From Verrucomicrobiota bacterium (GTDB lineage: Bacteria > Verrucomicrobiota > Verrucomicrobiia > Verrucomicrobiales > Akkermansiaceae): a stretch of DNA of 64,000 nt. Where the stretch lies: positions 53,493-117,492 of the forward strand of contig JAPLUI010000487.1 of NCBI GenBank assembly GCA_026397725.1. The letters run 5' to 3'. The notes beneath the pieces are model-generated. The model was not told the DNA's origin and ran no database searches. It worked only from the letters and a program-made list of their open reading frames with translations. Each line of letters starts with the position of its first letter. The stretch's first letter is position 1. Positions 27,428 through 35,291 of the stretch are shown here, piece after piece. The translations under genes were made by a program, and so were the position numbers.

Positions 27428-28942
27428 ATGAAAACGATCACCTGTTGCCTCCTGTTAAGCTGTTTGTTCGCGTTCGCCGCCGACAACGAACCGCCGAAAC
27501 TCCTGCCGATCACGCCGGTGGAACCCGGCCTGCAATTCGCCCGTTTGTTCAACGACCACATGGTGCTGCAGCGCGGGATGCCGGTGAAGGTGTGGGGTTG
27601 GGCGAAGGCGGGCGAGCCGGTCACCGTCAGTTTCGCGGGCCAGACGGCGCCTGCAACCGCCGGTGGCGACGGGCGCTGGTTGGCGACACTCAAGCCGCTG
27701 GAGGCGAGCAGCGATGGGAGGGAACTGACCGCGAGCAGCGGCGGCGCCAAGGTGACGATCAAGGATGTGCTGGTGGGCGAGGTTTGGCTGTTAGGTGGGC
27801 AAAGCAACATGTCGATGCCATTTTGGGTGCGCAATGACGGGTTCACCAAGACTGATATCGAGGCGCATCCGGAATATGGTGCGATCCGTTGTGTCACCAC
27901 GCTGAAAGCCGGGTTCGCGGATCCGCCATACGACAAACTTGACTGGATCCAGAAGGAGCCGCAGAAAGAACTGCCGTTCAAGCGCGACTGGGTGGTGTTC
28001 GGGCCGGATTGTTTGACTCTGCATGGGCCGTCATTCAGCGCGTACGGCTTCTTCTTCGCCAAAAACCTCTATGACCAGCTCAAAGTGCCGATCGGCTTGA
28101 TCGACACCTCCGTGGGCGGAACCCTGGCGCACTACTGGGTACCAGCCGATGCGCAGAAGAACATCCTGGATTTGGTGCCCTTCTTCAAGGAGCCGATCTG
28201 GTTCCCCGGTTGCCTCTACAACAGCACGATCTGGCCGATCCGGGACTTGAGTCTCCGTGGTGCCTGGTTCTATCTGGGCGAGAACAATTCCATGACTAAG
28301 CCGCTGTCGATTTTCGAACCGACCTACCGTGAGGTGATCGCCTCGTGGCGCCAGATGTTCGACATGCCGGAGATGCCGTTCGGCATCGTCCAGACCGCAA
28401 GTTGCGGCAGCGGCAAGAGCGTGTACGGGCCGGGACCTAACAACCTGGTCCAGGAGTCGCAACTGCGGATCCACCGCACGACCCCGCATACCGGCATCGT
28501 CATTACCACCGACGAGGTGCACGGCGATCTGCATATCATCCGCAAGCAGTCGCACGGCGAACGGGCGGTCCGCTGGGCGATGGCCGAGGTCTATCAGAAA
28601 TCACTGCCAACCGGGCAAAAGCCGATAACCTGGGGTACTCCGGTGTTCAAGTCGGCGGAGACCAAGGACAACAAGCTGATTGTTCAAATGGAAACCATGG
28701 ACGGCGAGGCTCTCGTGCTGAAAGGCGAGCCGGCCGGTTTCGTGGTGGCCGGCGACGACAAACAGTTCTACGAGGCGAAGGCCGAAGTTGTGGACAAGAC
28801 CACGGTTGTTCTCTGGAGCGACAAGGTGGCCAAGCCCGTGGCGGCGCGCTTCGGCTGGTCCGGCACGCCTTATATCAACTTGTGGACCGAGAGCGGACTG
28901 CCGGTGAGCCCGTTCAGGACGGATGACTGGCCCGTAGATTAG
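27428..28942 (+). CDS. Secreted SASA family sialate O-acetylesterase
   Basis: A 504-residue protein with a signal peptide (MKTITCCLLLSCLFAFAAD). It carries the complete SASA set: FNDHMVLQRGMPVKVWG, VLVGEVWLLGGQSNM with nucleophile Ser126, SVGGTLAHYW, and a C-terminal TTDEVHGDLHI region likely supplying Asp and His. The ratio of beta-sandwich to SGNH fold is normal for the family, so the enzyme is probably active in removing acetyl esters from sialic acid or other acetylated glycans. It serves as an intact comparison for the broken SASA gene at 4763. No Shine-Dalgarno sequence is evident before the ATG. Confidence 0.88.
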   Translation: MKTITCCLLLSCLFAFAADNEPPKLLPITPVEPGLQFARLFNDHMVLQRGMPVKVWGWAKAGEPVTVSFAGQTAPATAGGDGRWLATLKPLEASSDGRELTASSGGAKVTIKDVLVGEVWLLGGQSNMSMPFWVRNDGFTKTDIEAHPEYGAIRCVTTLKAGFADPPYDKLDWIQKEPQKELPFKRDWVVFGPDCLTLHGPSFSAYGFFFAKNLYDQLKVPIGLIDTSVGGTLAHYWVPADAQKNILDLVPFFKEPIWFPGCLYNSTIWPIRDLSLRGAWFYLGENNSMTKPLSIFEPTYREVIASWRQMFDMPEMPFGIVQTASCGSGKSVYGPGPNNLVQESQLRIHRTTPHTGIVITTDEVHGDLHIIRKQSHGERAVRWAMAEVYQKSLPTGQKPITWGTPVFKSAETKDNKLIVQMETMDGEALVLKGEPAGFVVAGDDKQFYEAKAEVVDKTTVVLWSDKVAKPVAARFGWSGTPYINLWTESGLPVSPFRTDDWPVD

Positions 28943-29040
28943 CAGGAAAACCTATCAGTTTTATTATTGGCATATTATTGACAATCGCCCGCGAAAGACA
29001 TCCAGGACTCTGGTTAGCGTCCACATCTGCGCACAATCCA

Positions 29041-29943
29041 ATGAAACACAATCCAATGAAACATCCTATCATTCTACCCCTGCTCCTCGGAGCGAGCCTT
29101 GATACGGGCCATGCCGACATCATTGCCCATTACAACATGGAGCAAACCGGATCCCCGTTGGTTGATAAAGTCGGAGGCCAGCAAGCTGTAGCCACTGGAT
29201 CAGGTGACGCATATGGACTCCCCGGCCCGACCGGATTCTACAACGCGGTGGATCGGACGGCAGACGGCTCTTGGCAACTTTCCGCAGCCGATTCTGCCGA
29301 GCTGCGTTCCTTGTCAAACAACATCACGGTTGCGGCTTGGATCAATCTTGAACCGGGACGCCACGGAAAGTCCTCCAATTATGATCAAATTATTGGCGAC
29401 GATTCCGCATGGAATGGCAACGGCTGGAACTTTGGAGTCGTGAGCGGCCCTTCCCTGCTTAAGTTTACCAAGAATGGGGTGGCTGACATTTATTCCCCCG
29501 CCATCACAGTGGTCCCGGGAACTTGGTATCATGTGGCTGTCACTGTTGCCAACACTGGCTGCACCTTTTACCTGAATGGCACAGAGCTCGGACCAGCAGC
29601 CGGAAATACCGACAACATGATCACCACAGGCTCGGACCCGTATGCGATTGGCCGCTCAAATGGCGGCGGCCAAGAGATGTGGTTCCCCGGCAGCCTCGAT
29701 GAAGTGCGTGCCTATGACACAGTGCTTACCCAGACCGAAATCGCAGATCTGATGGTGGCTCCTCTTCCGGGGGATCCCAAACTGTTCGCTCCAAGTGCCT
29801 GCTCTCGCCGTCCAGGTGAGTGCCGCGCTCGACTACCCGCCGCCAGCCGCGAACTCCCTGCGATTGACGGGCAATTCGTTTATGGGCAACAACACGGGCC
29901 TTATTCCGCTCCCGGGCGCGCCCGAACCCGGCCACATGTATGA
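29041..29943 (+). CDS. Secreted LamG-domain protein, frame lost at about 29790
   Basis: Start candidates are 29041 and 29056; the latter gives MKHPIILPLLLGASLDTGHA, a clean signal peptide. Residues 25-240 are a LamG/concanavalin-like domain (ISVAAWI-type strand ITVAAWINLEPG, TWYHVAVTVANTGCTFYLNG, FPGSLDEVRAYD). After LMVAPLPGDPKLF the frame continues only into meaningless Arg-rich sequence to 29943, while sensible coding resumes in another frame from about 29795. Either one base has been gained or lost near 29770-29795 (a GGGGG run is at 29769-29773), or two genes are joined out of frame. Confidence 0.65.
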   Translation: MKHNPMKHPIILPLLLGASLDTGHADIIAHYNMEQTGSPLVDKVGGQQAVATGSGDAYGLPGPTGFYNAVDRTADGSWQLSAADSAELRSLSNNITVAAWINLEPGRHGKSSNYDQIIGDDSAWNGNGWNFGVVSGPSLLKFTKNGVADIYSPAITVVPGTWYHVAVTVANTGCTFYLNGTELGPAAGNTDNMITTGSDPYAIGRSNGGGQEMWFPGSLDEVRAYDTVLTQTEIADLMVAPLPGDPKLFAPSACSRRPGECRARLPAASRELPAIDGQFVYGQQHGPYSAPGRARTRPHV

Positions 29944-30928
29944 CAATACGGCCGTTCCTCCATCAGCTTGGGCGAACTTCTACTATGATCACGACAACGA
30001 TCCGGCGTTCACATCACCGGAGGATACCCGCGGCAATAGCAACTTCACGCTTGCTCCGGCTGTGGTCGTTTCCGGGCCCGGCCCCCAGACGCTGAATTTT
30101 TATGTCCAGTCGTTCTCGGGCGGGGTGGGTGCGAACTTCGCCGCCAACAAATACCGGCTCACCGGATTGGAAATGGAACTAAGCCACGGCAGTGTCGTCC
30201 CCCTCAATGTGGCGACAGGAACACCCCAGGTTTTCCCCGATCCGAGTGGCCAGGAGTGGGGCGTGACACTCAACGGTGTGCGCTTGGTTGGCGATATTGT
30301 CCAGAATATCGACTCCACTCCGGGCGGCGGTGCTGACTATCATTTCTCTCTCACCTTTACGCTTGGTGGCTCTCCGGGTTATGCCGGGTGGGCCGCCACC
30401 AACGCTCCGACCGGCGGCGCGAACGACGACTATGACGGCGACGGCGTGTACAACGGCGTGGAGTACGTGCTCGGCGGCGACAAGGACACCAATGACCTTG
30501 GCAAACTACCGCAATCCTCCACCGCCGGCGGCGACGCGCTCTTCACCTTCGTGCGTGACCAGGCCTCGATCGACGGCTCCACCACCTTGGCGGTCGAAAC
30601 GAGCACCGATCTGGTGGACTGGGCCACCCCGCCCTCGCCATACGCCGTGCCCAGCGGCTCCTCCTCCAACAATCCCGGCGTGAGCGTGGCCAAGGATTCG
30701 CCGGTTGCCGGCATGGACACCGTGACCCTGCGCCTTCAGCGGGCGCCGGACGAGAAGAAATTCGCCCGCCTCAAGGTCACCGTGCCGCAACCATCTCTAG
30801 CAATGGTAGGACGCGGCGGCCCGCCGTGCCGTGATACCCCACTCCCGACGCGTGACACATTCGGATCATCCGCGACATCACGAACGACCGGGCCGGTCGT
30901 CCTACCGTTTTCACCTCTAGTGGCATGA
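29795..30928 (+). CDS. Downstream part of frameshifted LamG protein, with DxDGDG C-terminal domain
   Basis: Beginning with GTG at 29795 and overlapping the preceding frame, this 377-residue frame has a beta-rich domain (NFYYDHDNDPAF, LNFYVQSFSGGVGANFA, KYRLTGLEMEL) and then the same C-terminal module as 25296-27227: YAGWAATNAPTGG, DDYDGDGVYNGVEYVLGG, and KFARLKVTVP. In the other protein the stop follows that ending directly; here it is missing and the frame reads 45 residues into an inverted repeat. I infer it is the second half of the LamG gene upstream, made separate by a frameshift. Confidence 0.6.
   Translation: MPALAVQVSAALDYPPPAANSLRLTGNSFMGNNTGLIPLPGAPEPGHMYDNTAVPPSAWANFYYDHDNDPAFTSPEDTRGNSNFTLAPAVVVSGPGPQTLNFYVQSFSGGVGANFAANKYRLTGLEMELSHGSVVPLNVATGTPQVFPDPSGQEWGVTLNGVRLVGDIVQNIDSTPGGGADYHFSLTFTLGGSPGYAGWAATNAPTGGANDDYDGDGVYNGVEYVLGGDKDTNDLGKLPQSSTAGGDALFTFVRDQASIDGSTTLAVETSTDLVDWATPPSPYAVPSGSSSNNPGVSVAKDSPVAGMDTVTLRLQRAPDEKKFARLKVTVPQPSLAMVGRGGPPCRDTPLPTRDTFGSSATSRTTGPVVLPFSPLVA
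30805..30906. repeat. Imperfect inverted repeat, extragenic palindrome
   Basis: GGTAGGACGCGGCGGCCCG (30805-30823) pairs with 30889-30906, whose reverse complement is GGTAGGACGACCGGCCCG. The arms enclose about 65 bp. The element overlaps the readthrough tail of the preceding ORF, so its insertion may have destroyed the original stop. The 283 bp from 30929 to 31211 hold only short Arg/Pro-rich frames that I cannot assign. Confidence 0.6.
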
Positions 30929-31211
30929 GGAAGCCAATATGGCATTTACATCCAATCTCGTTATCGCTCGCCGTCGCGGTTTCCGGCAACGCCGTCGAAC
31001 CCGAGGTTGCGCCGAACAAAACCGGTGCTGTGCCGGCGTCCCCAGCTCCGCCAACATCTACAAGGTCACCGTCCCTATCGGAACCACCGGCAACAACGGT
31101 TGCGTCATACCTGCCGTAATCAACGGCGGAGGCGGCACAATCTCAAAGGGAGCATGAGGTTAAAGTGAGGGTGAAGGGTGGGATCAAACCAGTGAAGACA
31201 AGGAGATTATT

Positions 31212-32495
31212 ATGAAGCTGTTGATTATTGGGCTGGCTTTTTGCGGGTTGTTGGTTGGCGGAGTGAGTGTGTTGGCAGCGGAAGGGAATGCGCCTGTGAA
31301 GCAGGCCGGCAAGAGCCCGGTGAAGGTATTCATCCTCGCCGGCCAGTCGAACATGGAGGGTTACGGCGCCATCGGGGCTCCTGACATGAAGGGGATCTAC
31401 CCGTATTGCCTCCTCGGAGAGGCCATCAATCCGGAAACCCGTCCGATGTTCGCGGCCATCATCGACCGCATGCTGCCCGAGGCCGACGGTGTGACGATTC
31501 CCATGGACGGGCACCTGATCCACTGGATGAACAAGGACCCCGCCCCGAATCAGTACAAGACGCTCCGCCTGGAGGTGAGAGTCAAGGGCGAGACGAGGTT
31601 GTTCACGCAGCGTGATGCGGGAGAAGCGATTCGCATCACCGGCAGTCCGAAGGAGGTCGAGGTGCTATCTGCCCAATTCGGCATCCTCGATGATCCGGCC
31701 AAGGTGATGGACGTCAGGCCCGCCATCGAGGCTCACGTGAATTGCGCCCGCCAACCGCAGCCGGTGTGGAAGACCTTCGATGACGTCTGGGTATACTTCC
31801 ACACACCCCGCGGCAGTCTAACCGTCGGACAGGGGGCGGGCCAGGGCTGCTTCGGCCCGGAACTCGGCTTCGGGGTGGTGACGGGCGGCGCGCTCGAGCA
31901 GCAGGTGCTGATCATCAAGACGGCTTGGGGCGGGATGAGCCTCAACGGGCCGTTCCGCCCGCCAGGCACCAACAACGGCACCGGCGGCCAGGCATATCAG
32001 GACATGGTCCGCGAGATCCGGCAGTGCCTCGACAACCTGTCGAAGGATTTCCCGTCGTATGACGGCAAGGGTTATGAACTCGGCGGCTTCGTTTGGTGGC
32101 ACGGCTGGAACGACGGCTGCGAGGGCGAGGCGGCGGTCAAGGCCTACGAGGCGAATCTAACATACCTGATCAAGGACCTGCGCAAGAATCTCGCCGCGCC
32201 GAAGCTGCCGGTGGTGATTACCGGCTTCACCGGGCCGACGGTGGAGGGTGGCGGCGTGTGGAGCGAGATCCGCCAGGCGCAGGCGAACGTGGCCGACCCG
32301 GCGAAGCATCCCGAGTTCAAGGGCACGGTCGTTTTCGTTCCCACCCACTCTTTCGTGCGCCCGCCGGACAAGTCGCCGGGCGGGTGGCCGTGTCATGAAT
32401 ATAACAATCCGGAAACCTATTACCTCGTCGGCAAGGCAAGCGGCGAGGCGATGGTGAAGCTGCTGAACGCCGAGTCATCCGGTTCCGCCCCATGA
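31212..32495 (+). CDS. Secreted SASA-like carbohydrate esterase
   Basis: A 427-residue protein; AAGGAG at 31200-31205 is six bases before the ATG. The signal peptide runs to about residue 22 (VGGVSVLAAEG). It is a different SASA subfamily from the one at 27428: VFILAGQSNMEGYG with nucleophile Ser46, IIKTAWGGMSL, and GGFVWWHGWNDG in place of WYQGESD. Near the end, CHEYNNPETYYLVG supplies the His, while the usual preceding Asp is replaced. Members of this type are found next to sulfatases and glycosidases in planctomycetes and verrucomicrobia. Its stop overlaps the next start by four bases (ATGA), so the two are translationally coupled. Confidence 0.85.
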   Translation: MKLLIIGLAFCGLLVGGVSVLAAEGNAPVKQAGKSPVKVFILAGQSNMEGYGAIGAPDMKGIYPYCLLGEAINPETRPMFAAIIDRMLPEADGVTIPMDGHLIHWMNKDPAPNQYKTLRLEVRVKGETRLFTQRDAGEAIRITGSPKEVEVLSAQFGILDDPAKVMDVRPAIEAHVNCARQPQPVWKTFDDVWVYFHTPRGSLTVGQGAGQGCFGPELGFGVVTGGALEQQVLIIKTAWGGMSLNGPFRPPGTNNGTGGQAYQDMVREIRQCLDNLSKDFPSYDGKGYELGGFVWWHGWNDGCEGEAAVKAYEANLTYLIKDLRKNLAAPKLPVVITGFTGPTVEGGGVWSEIRQAQANVADPAKHPEFKGTVVFVPTHSFVRPPDKSPGGWPCHEYNNPETYYLVGKASGEAMVKLLNAESSGSAP

Positions 32496-34150
32496 GCACA
32501 CCGTCCCCAACATCCCCGCGGAAGTTGTTAGATGCGGCGGTCCGCTGCCTGCCCGCCATCTGCGTCGGGCTCCTGCCGCTGTCGCGCGGCCACGCGGCCG
32601 AGCCGGACAAGCCCTCCCTGACCACCTTCGGCCCGTGTTTCAAGATCGACGGCAGCGTCGAACTGGTGTGGATGCGCAGTTTCCTTGGTCCCACCGGCGC
32701 GATCGGTTGGTTCCATGGCAGCGAGATCGTGGTGCGCGAGGTGATTCCGGGCAGTCCAGCCGACGGATTGATCAAGGAGGGCGATGTGATCGTTGCCGCC
32801 GACGGCCACGAGTTGGGACCGGACCCGCGGGTCGGGATGGGCTACGCCGTGGCCGACGCGCAGGCCCGCGATGGCAGGCTCGGTCTAACAATCTATCGGG
32901 ACGGCGGTTTCCTTCCGGTGGTGGTGCCGCTGCCGGTGCTTGGGGCCACTCCGGCCGCATGGCCGCTCGACGGCGGCAACAAGTCGGCGGTCGTTCACCG
33001 GCAATTCTGCGACCACTTGGCAGCCACGCAATCGACCGACGGCGAGTTTGGAGAACGCCCGGCATCAAGCGCCTCCGGCCTGATCCTGCTGGCTCATCCC
33101 GATCCGCGGTATCTGGAATCCGCGCGGCGGTTGGCGTACAGTTACGTGAGGCATCCGGCGGGTATTGACGGCATGGGTTCGTGGAGTTGCGGCTACACCG
33201 CGATTTATCTGGCGGAATACTACCTGGTCACCGGTGACCGCGCGGTGCTGCCGGAACTGGAACGGGTTTGCCGCGAGATCGCCAGAGGGCAGGCGCCGAG
33301 CGGCGCCTGGGGTCACGGTGCCAACTACACGCGCTCGTATGCCGTCGGCGGCATGGTCAACATGTGCGGCATCACCAACTGGCTTGGCCTGATCCTCGGC
33401 CGCCATGCCGGGGTGGCGGTGGACCAGCAGGCGCTCGACAAGGCGACCTCGTTCTTCGGCAGCTTCACCGACCGGTCATCCACACCCTATGGGGATCACG
33501 AGCCGTTCGTCGGCGGCCGCGGCAACGGCAAGGACGCGGTGGCCGCGGTGGCGTTCGATTTGTTAGGCGACCGGACGAGGGCCCGCCAATGGGGCCGCTA
33601 CGTCACCGACTGGTATTCCGACTGGGAAGGCGGCCACACCGGGTCGTTCTTCTCGTATTTCTGGAATCCTTTAGGCGGCCTGCGCACGCCGCAGCCGCAG
33701 GACTACCTGTCGATGATGGGGAAACAAGCATGGTTCTTCGAGATGGCGCGTTCGTGGGACGGCGCGGGCCTGCTCAGCGACGGCGTCGATTACAACGGCC
33801 GCAGGCCGCAATTCTGCACGCCGGCGGTGGCGGTGCCGTTCGCGATCGGGACGGGCCGCAGGCGGCTGGCGGTGATGGGCGCGGCCGACAGCCCGTTCCG
33901 GCCGGGCACCTACCTGCCGGTGATCGAGCAGGCGTGCCAACTGCACTTCGTGCGCAAGTGGGACGAGGTGGAAAAACTGCTCGGCGGGCACCAGTTCACC
34001 GGCACCGACGCGGCCCACGCCGAGTGGCTCCTCGGTGCCGCCGCAGCCGCGCGGGCGTCGGTCGGGCAGACGCTCGACGGGGCGCGGAGCAACCTCGAGC
34101 GTGAGTGGGATCCCGATCTGGCCAAGCGGCAACCGGTCCCTGCGGCATGA
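32492..34150 (+). CDS. PDZ plus alpha/alpha-toroid protein, DUF6288 type
   Basis: A 552-residue protein whose ATG overlaps the esterase stop. A signal peptide is likely (CLPAICVGLLPLSRGHAAE). Residues 60-145 form a PDZ domain (IVVREVIPGSPADGLIKEGD, VIVAADGHELG). The rest is helical, with Gly/Ala-rich toroid repeats (GSWSCGYTAIYLAEYYLVTG, GAWGHGANYTRSYAVGGMV), resembling prenyltransferase/terpenoid-cyclase toroid folds as in DUF6288. No enzyme activity is known to me for the family. Pairing with a secreted esterase suggests a shared role in handling an extracellular or periplasmic glycan. Confidence 0.7.
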   Translation: MSTPSPTSPRKLLDAAVRCLPAICVGLLPLSRGHAAEPDKPSLTTFGPCFKIDGSVELVWMRSFLGPTGAIGWFHGSEIVVREVIPGSPADGLIKEGDVIVAADGHELGPDPRVGMGYAVADAQARDGRLGLTIYRDGGFLPVVVPLPVLGATPAAWPLDGGNKSAVVHRQFCDHLAATQSTDGEFGERPASSASGLILLAHPDPRYLESARRLAYSYVRHPAGIDGMGSWSCGYTAIYLAEYYLVTGDRAVLPELERVCREIARGQAPSGAWGHGANYTRSYAVGGMVNMCGITNWLGLILGRHAGVAVDQQALDKATSFFGSFTDRSSTPYGDHEPFVGGRGNGKDAVAAVAFDLLGDRTRARQWGRYVTDWYSDWEGGHTGSFFSYFWNPLGGLRTPQPQDYLSMMGKQAWFFEMARSWDGAGLLSDGVDYNGRRPQFCTPAVAVPFAIGTGRRRLAVMGAADSPFRPGTYLPVIEQACQLHFVRKWDEVEKLLGGHQFTGTDAAHAEWLLGAAAAARASVGQTLDGARSNLEREWDPDLAKRQPVPAA

Positions 34151-34405
34151 TCCAATTGCCGGTCCTGCGGCAGCGCCGGGCCCACCTCATCCGTCAGGGA
34201 CGTGGCACCGCCGGGTAGCCGGGTGCTACCGCGCCGCTGCGCTGCGCCGTGGGAGCCGCACGAGTTGCTACCAGGTGCTTCTCCCGCCCCGGCAGCCGCC
34301 ATCTTCATTCCGTTAGGCGAATTTGCTTGACCGGCGCACCAGGCTCGGTAGGGATTGCGGCATGCGCTTTGCATGTGAAGCAACCATTGAGGAAGGACCT
34401 GCCAG

Positions 34406-34564
34406 ATGAGTTTCGCACCCGGCACCTTGGGCAAGGCCCGCAGGCGCGAGTGGGTCGTGTTGCCGGCATCGGATGAGGCCTTGCTCATCATGGTCCGCCC
34501 GCTCGGCGGCATGCTGCAGGCAACGGCGGGCATCCATATCTTTCTTACCATCGTCACGCTATGA
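34406..34564 (+). pseudogene. N-terminal stub resembling DISARM DrmD-type SNF2 helicase
   Basis: A 52-codon frame with a good ribosome-binding site (GAGGAAGGA, 34389-34397). Residues 1-35 read FAPGTLGKARRREWVVLPAS and then RPLGG. I recall this as the opening of SNF2-type helicases of the DISARM defence system and relatives (FxPGSLVRxRGREWVVLP, LRPLGG). After LGG the sequence degenerates and ends. It overlaps the start of the next gene by four bases. The helicase body is absent. The assignment is from memory and short. The preceding 255 bp (34151-34405) show no gene. Confidence 0.35.
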
Positions 34565-35016
34565 AACCATCTCCGTTCAAAAAATGGAAGCGGCCGGATT
34601 GCCTCATCAAGTTTGAGGTGCCGGAGACTGACTTTCTTGACTGGCTCGTGAGCAAGGCAAGGGCGCATGCCATGCGGGACCTCGCCCGCGGCCGTGATGT
34701 CGCGGTGCCGCAATACAAGCAGGCCATCATCGTCGCAGTAATGGAATCCAAGGGCTATGACTTCTACACCGGTGAGATATTGGATTGGGCCTTGATTCGC
34801 AAATGGAACAACGAAGAGGCGAAACGAGGCGGCGGAGAGTATCGGAAGCGATTCTGGAACCTCCCAACGGTGGTTCGTGACCACGACCAAGCGGGCCTCC
34901 CCGTGTTCCGTCTGTGCTCATGGCGGATGAACGACGCCAAGAACGATCAGACCTTGCACGAGTTCCTGGATCTCGCGGCCAAGGTGAAAAAACACCGGGG
35001 AAAAATGCTGCGATGA
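34561..35016 (+). CDS. HNH-like conserved protein
   Basis: A 151-residue cytosolic protein without a signal peptide. Key words are AVMESKGYDFYTGEILDWAL, WNNEEAKRGG, FWNLPTVVRDHD and CSWRMNDAKNDQTLHEFL. The pattern (YTGE...LDW, then LPTVDH-like, then a Trp-x-x-Asn-Asp-Ala-Lys-Asn-Asp block) resembles a family of HNH-fold proteins seen in defence islands and next to restriction genes. The canonical cysteine pairs of HNH are absent, and the Asp-His of LPTVDH is shifted by one residue. Its start overlaps the helicase stub. Function is unknown. Confidence 0.5.
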   Translation: MKPSPFKKWKRPDCLIKFEVPETDFLDWLVSKARAHAMRDLARGRDVAVPQYKQAIIVAVMESKGYDFYTGEILDWALIRKWNNEEAKRGGGEYRKRFWNLPTVVRDHDQAGLPVFRLCSWRMNDAKNDQTLHEFLDLAAKVKKHRGKMLR

Positions 35017-35251
35017 AGCCGCCGCTGCCTGCACCGCCGAGCGGATGCTTGCAAAGGTGAAGCAGGGGGCTGCCGATGGCATCCCACACGCCGCCTGCAA
35101 CTCCTTGGCCACCACCTTTACCGCGTTCTCGGGGTAGCTCGCCTTCAGGCGTCTCAGCAAACAGCCTCCGGAGGAGGATGCTGCACTTACGCATGGACGG
35201 CACGGAGCGCAGTCAAATCCAGTGGCAAATCACGGGTTTCCCGGTCGAGTC

Positions 35252-35277
35252 CTGCCACTCGCCACTGGAAGTGGCAG
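35252..35277. terminator. Hairpin between convergent genes
   Basis: CTGCCACT (35252-35259) and AGTGGCAG (35270-35277) form a perfect 8-bp stem, with an alternative inner stem GCCACT-GGA-AGTGGC. It lies between the HNH-like gene (+) and the large - strand gene, where a bidirectional terminator or a REP-like hairpin would be expected. The rest of 35017-35291 contains no supported gene. Confidence 0.4.
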
Positions 35278-35291
35278 CGCTCCAAGGTCAA

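Noticed and set aside
33910..34890. 326-codon - strand ORF over the DUF6288 end and HNH-like gene
   Set aside because: No homology or start signal; runs across three better-supported + strand frames.
35236..35268. tRNA-Leu 3' end-like string (CGAGTCCTGCCACTCGC)
   Set aside because: It lacks one base of the T loop, has mismatched T stem and no 5' tRNA half; at most a degenerate attachment-site scar, and the hairpin explanation covers part of it.
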